Shown here one piece after another: positions 58,201 through 64,000 of a DNA stretch of 64,000 nt (its first letter is position 1; each line of letters opens with the position of its first letter). Origin of the DNA: Ostrinia nubilalis (Eukaryota; Arthropoda; Insecta; Lepidoptera; Crambidae). The notes beneath the pieces were generated by a model. That model was not told where the DNA came from and did no database searches. It saw only the letters and a program-made list of their open reading frames with translations. Where the stretch lies: NCBI RefSeq assembly GCF_963855985.1, contig NC_087100.1, forward strand, positions 6,359,001 to 6,423,000, read 5' to 3'. The position numbers and the translations under genes are program-made.

Positions 58201-61200
58201 AAATCTGTAATGTTGTTAAATTATGTATTATGAAAAAAGCTATATCATTCTCAATCAGCAATATTTTAAACATCCATTGCCACTGTCGCAAATTAATTAT
58301 CAATCACTGAAAACAATAACAATGATTGACTGTACAAATTATCGCCGATTGATTTAACCTTGAGTGTATTATTGACGCTTTGGTATCGTTTTCAGTGTGA
58401 AAACACGTTCACTGAAATTAATATAGAAGTTATCGCACCTCTCATTTTCTTTACATACACGAAATAAGTCTCATAAATGTTTGTACACTTTCGTTTTAAG
58501 CTTAAGTAGAGTTCGTATAATTGTGCGATTAAAAGGTAATGCTCTATCTATAAGCATTATCTTTTAATCGCACAATTATACGAAATTAAGAATCTCCAAA
58601 TAAATAAGACTTGGTGGGATATGTCATTAAAATTGCGCACAAAGACGAAATATGGTGGTGTGTATGGAACCTCATTAACGTTATTAAAATACAAGCAATG
58701 AAGAAGCGATGCAAAAAACGAAACGCACCTTAATGGCGACCAAAATACAATTATACGGTACTTTGGCATTATTAACTCGCGACTTAAGAAGGTCACGGTA
58801 ATTAAAGTCTCCAATAACAATGTTTAATGTGAAACCTTTATGGGAATATTTGCATATTAAGGTGGTTATTTTTCCTCAAAAGTCATTTCTTAATGTGAAT
58901 ACGTAAAGAATTTTGGAGATTTTAGCGTGGAGTAGATGTGTAAGCTGTTTTTCAAGAGATTATACTTGTTATTGACGATGATGATGATGACCTGTCATAA
59001 ACGAATTCATTTTTACGTGTAGATGATTATTCTCATTAAATTTCGAAATATAAAATAGTTATGGTGCAAGTGGGCCTCAACCAAGTTCAATGTTTTCGAC
59101 CTTTATGAGATGAGTTCAAAGTACTCGAAGAAAACATTCTTTCAGGATTTACAATACACAGGCGTCTGAACAGTGAAAAACTCGATCATCAATGCCAAGA
59201 CTGGCCAATTTAGTCTAGTTTAGATTGAAAAAATTACAAAAATCAGCCGAGTGCCATAATGAACTAAGTTTACGCTTGTTTATCCGCCTTGGAGCGCGGT
59301 CATTAGGTGTATTATAGATAGTAGCTTTCGTCAAAGTACGTCGTGACTTCAATTTTCCTGCATGATTTCCGACAGTGCCGCTATTACGATTTCGATTAAG
59401 CGATCCGAGGGGCAAAAAGCTTTCGGCTATAATAGAGCTGGACGCAGCAGACTGTACAGGCTCTATGGTTTTTAAAGATAATGCTACATAGTAATACGCC
59501 GGTGATTTAAGGAGCTATTAAATAGTCGAAATACAGCAAGACTGAAAACTAGAAGCAAAGAAATTAAAATAATCACAAGAAGTTACATCAAAAGTACATA
59601 AGGTAAGATAAATACAATCCCAATAGAATGTTTATGTAGAGAACAAGTTTGAGTGTGAATTCAGACGTTAATAATTATTGTTACTGTTAGTGCTATACAA
59701 GTAGGAGAAGGGTTAACCCCAAATAAAGAGTAAACCAGAAGGTTTTGTATAAGTTTATACTAGTAAGCCTTCTCTACATACATCTATTATGCCATCTGCC
59801 TTTACATAGTTCATTTGTTTAATCTTAGTTGCTAGGCAGAGTTTAGTCATTAGTCATCACTCGCTAATGCAGCGATTATACAGCGAATGTCTTTGTAACA
59901 TGATTATGATGACTGCTTAATGTGCGAAAGTGCTCTTAACAATTCTAGTGATTCAAATTGTATCGAAGAAAGTCGTGCTGCGGCGTTCTTGTGCCCTGTT
60001 AATGCTGCCTTTGTATTGAGCATGGACAGTTCGCTATTATTATTGTGATTATAGATTTGTTTGTGGAATTTCATGCAAAATAATCACAAATAACAAGAAA
60101 ATGTTCAAAACATAGTACATAGTAGGCGAGCTACGAACTTTTTGATTGGTGATCAAACTTGATAGCCGATTTATAGAATGGAATTCTATGTATCGTCTCC
60201 TTCGTAGCAATTCCTTGAAAACGCAATACCGCAGTATACGAGGTTACACGTGTTAACGCGAGTAATCTCTGTCTTCGTGTGACAACTACGAGAAACGCAC
60301 GTAAAGGAGCTACCTCACTGAGAGCTTTCACGCGAAACTTCTGAAGATTCGAAAACAAACATTGGAGTTTAGTAAACCGAACATAATTCCATAGTGTCAT
60401 GTGTGTTGTGTGATCATTAAATATTTTCACAGAAATATCTTGCTTTTCTTAAGATTTTCCTAAACTTTATTAGATTGAAGAGTTCTGTGGAAAAACAAAT
60501 ACAGCTTAGTTCAGCTGAAATTGGGGAAATTCGTGAATGTGCTCTCCATTCTCCATTCACATGTTAGAATTATCTCATAAATATACGACACGACGGAAAA
60601 TTTGACAGAGGAAGGCTGTGTGTTAGAGGTTCTAGGTGGAACCTAAATAGAAACAGCATAGATCTTTCTAGTATTTCCAGTTCGCGACTGCTCGTGACCA
60701 TTCCTGGTGGAGGAGCTCCTTTACGGCAGACGTCTGGAGTGACGCGTGAACCGCGATCGAGTTGACGGTGTCGATCCAATTGGTTTTCGGCGGTATATTG
60801 TCTCGTGTCAATGAGCCTGTCTGCATGCGAGACGTAAATTGAAACTCGTTTGTATTCGAGAATTAATAAAGCTTTAAAGTCGAACCGTCTGAAAATGTCT
60901 TCACAGCGATACGGGTTTTGTCAAGGAAAATGTATTCCTGTCAAGGGTATTAAAGGAGCTTCCTCGATGAAAAGGGAAACGATCTTGATGGACAAACGAG
61001 TAAAGAGTACAATTTAGATAAACTTTTCAATAAGTGTTACATTTCAGCTGTTAATTTCATGCCACGACGCAATACATATAAGATTTTCCAAAGTTTTTCA
61101 GCGCAATATTTTTAAAAGAAAATATGAAAATAAACATGAAGAAAATAATAACAAACCTAAACAGGAGATATTTCAGTGCAAGAGTAGCGTTAATTTAATA

Positions 61201-63866
61201 ATCTTACGAACTAATAACATCAAGAGGATGTACCTAAACTATCCATAAAATAAATCAAAATCCCAGCAAATTGAAATCTATTGTGAACAGATTCATTTGG
61301 ATATTTGGACCGGAAAAGTCAATAGCGTTGGCGGCGAGCGCTTATTGAGTCATTTATCCTAACTATAAAAGCAATGATTAATATCCCGGATACTTAGCTA
61401 GAGGGGGCTCGCGGACGTATCCAGGAAAACGTCCACGAAAACAAAATCAATGTAGATAAGTAGTTTTCCAAGTAATGAAGAATTAGTTTTTTTCCGGTAA
61501 TGGAGTTGGCGCATAGATGAGTAAAAGTTTGATGAAAGACTAAGGAGCGCCAATTTTCTGTGAAGTAAGCTTATAGAATTAAGATAATTAATATCTGAAA
61601 CTGTAATAGAATAGCAACCTTAATGACAATGTTAAATAACATACTTTGTTATATCTAATTATGTGAACAAACAGCTTAATTTTCAACAGAATACGAGTGT
61701 ACCAAGAGCATTAACTACCAGGAGCAGGTCATCAATTCTTGCATGAAATCTTCAACAAAGTTGTACTAAGTTCTATTCATAGTTATTCTCTTCTAATAGC
61801 CACTAAAACTTACAATAACATAAAATAGCACGTTACCTAACGCTGTTTACCAACACTTGTAACCTTGGCGTAGTCGTAAGAACACATCTACACGCGTCAG
61901 TTAACACCTAAAGCCGTATGCAAAGACCGGGCGCGGCTCTTTGGTCGTACAAGTGATAAATAAAGCGTAATTGAGGGACGGAAACGGCCAATGAGTAAAT
62001 CTCGTCCGTCAATTTATTTAAATTATTTATTAGTGGCCGGCTATAGACACCCGCCGCGATCGCTTTCAGAGCGTTCACAGAGCCCGGACGCGCGCAGTGA
62101 TGCAGCCCGATGGAAACAGCAGCATCGATATCGATGCTTGAAATCTATGTTTACTAGAACTATCATTTCAGTTTTACACGAAGAATGTGTTTAAAAACGC
62201 TATTTCTATCGTTTGTTTTTCCTGAATTTCAGCGGACGGTGAAAGGAGGTGGAGGTGGTTTGTGCATTCATTAATTATTCAGAACGCACATTCATTTTAT
62301 TGCTTTCATATTGTCATAAGATATTTTAGGTCTCACATGAATATGTTCCACTTTAAATTAATTTTTGAATTGATTGAAATGAATTACTAAAAAAATATGT
62401 TTCCAGAAGGGAACCCCTTCTGTTATCCCGGGCTACAAAGATGATACAACGATGTAGCTAAAATGGTTCTATGTAAAATAAAAAGAATTTGAAGTCAAAT
62501 CAACGGCACAATTTTTGGAGGAGCACTGACCTCGACGACTCTACACTGATTTGCCAACTGCCGATTATACAAAGACAGAATCTTTGACGCAAATTTCCAA
62601 CGTGACCGCATTGAGGGCACACGCAAATAAAGAATTCACAAAAATACTATTTTGTGACTATCGATGGCTTCAAAATATCGACCGCCGGTTACCGAAGATG
62701 AGTTAGTTAATTTGTGCAGATGCGACACAATAGATGAGGAAATAATATACATATGTGTGTATGTCCTGATATATGTACTTATATAGCACCGGGAGATTGT
62801 AATTGGCGTAATTGGACGAATCTGGACGCGCTTAATAATGGACCATTGTCGTAATTCAGACAGCGATTCATCGTTTGTGATTCATTACTATTAAATTAAA
62901 AAGTTTGGTACTATTTCTGTAACGGGGGCGATTATCACTTGTATCTAATATCTTGTAACATAACGTTCAATGTTGCTCTTGTTTGCACAAAACGAATGTT
63001 TAAACTTGATTAATGTTTTCTTTAGTAGTTAGAAGCGAGAAACTAAACGGTTTCATGTGATCTGTTCTACGTCAAAAGTAATGTTATAGCTACTAGCCAT
63101 ATCTATGCTGTTTAACACACTAATTAATACCTGTAGCGGTGCTGCTACTGTGTCCATAAATAAAGCAGTTTTATAAAAGCAATTCAGTATGTAAGTTGAT
63201 AAGTTGTACATTTGATTGTAGACTTTTAGAATAATGTTAATTTGATGAAGAAATTATCGTCATTTGTTAAAATTGGATCGTAAAAGGCGTTGTTGATATC
63301 AGCACGCTACGAGATCTGTAGAAAAACATAGCAACATACTTACCTGTATTTACCTCTCGTTACATTTTTGATTATCACCGTAATATAGCTGAAGATAAAA
63401 TCATCCCTAAAATCAAGTGGCAGTGGGCGGGGCACATAGCTCGTAGAGACGATGGCCGAAGGTGCAGAAAAGTTCTGGAGAGGCGACCACGGGCTGGAAG
63501 ACGTAGCGTGGGCAGGACTCCTACTAGGTGGACCGACGATTTGGTAGGCAGCGCAGGACCGTTCCTTGTGGAAAACCTTGGAGGAGGCCTTTGTCCTGCA
63601 GTGGACGTCATTCGGCTGAAACGAACGAACGAACGAAAATAATTTCTAGAGAAGAGGAAGAAACCTAACACTTACCCATTGATGTCGGTGATCGACCAGA
63701 AGTGCTTGAGGACGGCCTTCGCTAGCAGGTACCAGATCTGGGTCCACACCCACGAAGACTTCTCGATGGAGTTCGATAGGAAGCTCTTGGTCTCTTCATC
63801 TGCGTGGAGTTGGACGAACGTGGACTGCATCTCTGGGGACAACCGGCTTTTGTCGACCCGGTACCA
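28053..63866 (-). CDS. METTL9: METTL9, protein-histidine N-methyltransferase (5' end outside the window)
   Basis: Four coding exons are present: 63866-63676, 30885-30670, 30294-30119 and 28273-28053. Together they encode about 267 residues colinear with METTL9/DREV. Visible landmarks are WYRVDKSRLSPEMQSTFV, TDINGWLGRGSMFVLS, the S-adenosylmethionine loop DVGAGDGEV (about residue 98 of the visible part) with YATEIS after it, the NLLDRC segment, ALVLPYKPYVE, and the C-terminal APYLCEGD and YYWLDDSVYVF. In animals METTL9 makes 1-methylhistidine in HxH motifs of several proteins. The residues typical of the family are present, so the enzyme is probably active. The intron between the first two visible exons is about 32.8 kb. 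The exon ending at 30119 is followed by a tandem array of its own 3' end. The first exon, with start codon and any targeting signal, lies beyond the window. Confidence 0.95.
28680..30215 (-). repeat. Tandem array of the METTL9 exon end with its 5' splice site (12 copies)
   Basis: The junction sequence ACGTCGAAGGTGAGC recurs at 30120, 29986, 29852, 29718, 29584, 29450, 29316, 29182, 29048 and 28914, exactly 134 bp apart. Two shortened units follow at 28803 and 28680. Each full unit is 97 nt of coding sequence (RPRSMLRDARAALAPGG onwards) plus 37 nt of intron beginning GTGAGC and ending CACAG. Units are almost identical; one G/A difference marks three of them. The two distal units carry 23 and 11 bp deletions, and the last ends in GTAAAA instead of GTGAGC. 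134 is not a multiple of three, so retained copies shift the frame and soon meet TGA overlapping a donor. Long open frames across the array are artefacts. Confidence 0.95.
30119..30294 (-). CDS. METTL9: METTL9 exon, LLDVDDWW ... PYKPYVE segment
   Basis: Acceptor TTGCAG, donor GTGAGC; 176 nt, phase 2 to phase 1. Encodes LLDVDDWWRTKQFDCVCMLN, LLDRCSRPRSMLRD and ALVLPYKPYVE. The last 97 nt plus the donor and 37 nt of intron form the unit of the tandem array at 28680-30215. Confidence 0.94.
30670..30885 (-). CDS. METTL9: METTL9 exon with the SAM-binding motif
   Basis: Acceptor TTCCAG, donor GTGAGT; 216 nt, phase 2 on both sides. Encodes WLGRGSMFVLSEAQARSML, DVGAGDGEVSRRF and YATEISASMRKTLLSKGY. 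GxGxGE is class I methyltransferase motif I. Confidence 0.95.
32461..32660. mobile_element. Tc1/mariner-type MITE, GCGAGCAAAAGTATGGAATCA termini
   Basis: CTTACGAGCAAAAGTATGGA at the left and CCATACTTTTGCTCGCGAGT at the right form inverted repeats of about 28 bp, flanked by TA. Interior AT-rich, non-coding; about 200 bp. Confidence 0.82.
32658..32750. repeat. Cluster of perfect hairpins next to the MITE
   Basis: TGTATTAGGTGTATGTTAGA(TT) and its exact complement form a 22 bp stem with loop TTGGG (32658-32706). A further direct copy of the arm and a second inverted piece (GTATTAGGTGT / ACACCTAATAC) follow. It starts at the right end of the MITE. Confidence 0.9.
37190..37335. promoter_or_regulatory. 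GC-rich island with inverted CCAAT and GC-box motifs
   Basis: CCATTGGCCGGCGCGCGGTG followed by GGGCGGGGCGCGCG in AT-rich intron. ATTGG (reverse CCAAT) next to GGGCGGGGC is promoter- or enhancer-like. No transcript start or ORF accompanies it. Confidence 0.35.
37686..37712. repeat. 27 bp perfect palindrome
   Basis: ATGTACAAATGAA T TTCATTTGTACAT: 13 bp arms around one base, in otherwise unremarkable intron sequence. Confidence 0.9.
44514..44663 (+). mobile_element. RTE LINE 3' end with GAAC tail
   Basis: TAGGTGGACCGACGATCTGG, GCGCAGGACCGT and GTGGACGTCATTTGGCTGAA followed by (ACGA)n. A 5'-truncated copy of the family seen at 19530-21040 and 63405-63640. Confidence 0.85.
45690..45990. promoter_or_regulatory. 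GC-rich island with three reverse CCAAT motifs and TAATTA cores
   Basis: ATTGG occurs in CCGCCATTGGCCAGG, TTTTAATTGGTCGCGC and CTGATTGGTCGGCGCC, and TAATTA/AATTAA cores lie between (GCGCGTAATTAACGCC). The clustering suggests a cis-regulatory module. Inference from motifs only. Confidence 0.35.
58512..58584. ncRNA. Near-perfect 32 bp hairpin, candidate small-RNA precursor
   Basis: The arm at 58512-58543 (starts TTCGTATAATTGTGCGATTA) pairs with 58553-58584 over 32 positions, with one G-T pair and a 9-base loop (CTATCTATA). Outer TTAAG pairs extend it slightly. The length of about 73 nt suits a microRNA or hairpin-RNA precursor, but the near absence of mismatches also fits a freshly made palindrome. 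Transcription is not shown. Confidence 0.4.
63405..63640 (+). mobile_element. RTE LINE 3' end with GAAC tail, near the METTL9 exon
   Basis: AATCAAGTGGCAGTGGGCGG (WAGHIARR block) through GTGGACGTCATTCGGCTGAA and (ACGA)n. 5'-truncated with a small internal deletion, ending about 35 bp from the 5' splice site of the METTL9 exon at 63676, on the opposite strand. Confidence 0.85.
63676..63866 (-). CDS. METTL9: METTL9 exon, WYRVDKSRLSPEM segment
   Basis: Bounded by TTTCAG and GTAAGT; 191 nt. Encodes the N-terminal helical part ending SITDING, which in METTL9 runs directly into LGRGSMF, here encoded 32.8 kb away. Reads in phase 0 from its first base and leaves in phase 2. Confidence 0.93.
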
Positions 63867-64000
63867 CTGAAACAAAATTCAATTTTAATACCTAGCTATT
63901 ACATAACATAATATCATAAGGAAAGCCTTTAAATAAGCAACGAAGCAATGCTGCTTTGCTTGAAAAAAAAAAGTTCCGGTCGTGAATGATGATCGCATTA

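Larger units (their letters stand above)
30886..63675 (-). other. Giant METTL9 intron (32.8 kb) with GC-rich islands
   Basis: Continuity of METTL9 coding across the gap (TDING | WLGRGSMF, matching phases) defines this as one intron. No nested gene could be supported: open frames inside are short, lack domains, and the longest lie in GC-rich islands where stops are rare. Islands stand out near 31.3-31.7, 33.1-33.4, 33.8-34.25, 34.7-34.9, 36.7-36.9, 37.2-37.3, 39.4-39.8, 40.5-40.8, 45.7-46.0, 47.2-47.4, 47.8-48.0, 49.6-50.1, 52.5-52.7, 56.0-56.2, 57.2-57.4 and 57.8-58.0 kb. Other contents are two RTE tails, a mariner-type MITE and hairpins, listed separately. The rest is AT-rich with nothing recognised. 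Confidence 0.85.

Overview
The window is animal nuclear DNA, most probably from a moth or butterfly. The evidence is short coding exons with GT/AG introns whose phases agree, AT-rich introns crowded with small inverted-repeat elements, decayed RTE-clade LINEs ending in a GAAC tail, and interspersed repeats of a type I associate with Lepidoptera. There are no operons, ribosome binding sites or CRISPR arrays. The species cannot be read from the sequence.

Layout. (1) 341-4005, minus strand: a six-exon THAP-domain gene related to P-element transposases. It keeps the zinc-binding THAP domain and the transposase C-terminal part, but lacks the segment that should carry the first two catalytic aspartates. 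A homopolymer run also puts its last exon out of frame. (2) 4006-6631: an intergenic stretch with two facing arrays of degenerate 14-17 bp units, a short TTAGG run and two small inverted-repeat elements. (3) 6632-22135, plus strand: a conserved multi-exon gene that I do not recognise. The ten-exon form encodes 470 residues. An alternative terminal exon (9457-11628) carries a BESS-like motif and about 30 copies of a 12-13 residue repeat. Its introns hold several families of miniature elements, two nested LINE/TIR composites and two perfect hairpins with the same loop. (4) 22136-28052: a region between convergent genes, with a three-level nest of elements at 22298-22941 and a degenerate minisatellite near 27.4-28.0 kb. 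(5) 28053-63866, minus strand: METTL9, the protein histidine methyltransferase. Four coding exons lie in the window and the first exon(s) lie beyond it. One intron (30886-63675, about 32.8 kb) fills half the window and contains GC-rich islands set in AT-rich DNA, with CCAAT-type and TAATTA motifs that suggest cis-regulatory sequence.

The most unusual feature is at 28680-30215. The 3' end of the fourth METTL9 exon in view, with its 5' splice site and 37 nt of intron, is repeated in tandem to give 12 copies, mostly in a 134 bp unit. The neighbouring gene shows a smaller version of the same event (exon end plus donor copied at 18372-18420 and, degraded, at 18485-18520). Other points of interest are a possible stop-codon readthrough extension (22133-22279), a TA-flanked element inserted 3 bp from a splice acceptor (15621-15830), and a near-perfect 32 bp hairpin at 58512-58584.

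Nothing links the three genes functionally. They look like ordinary neighbours in a repeat-rich insect locus.
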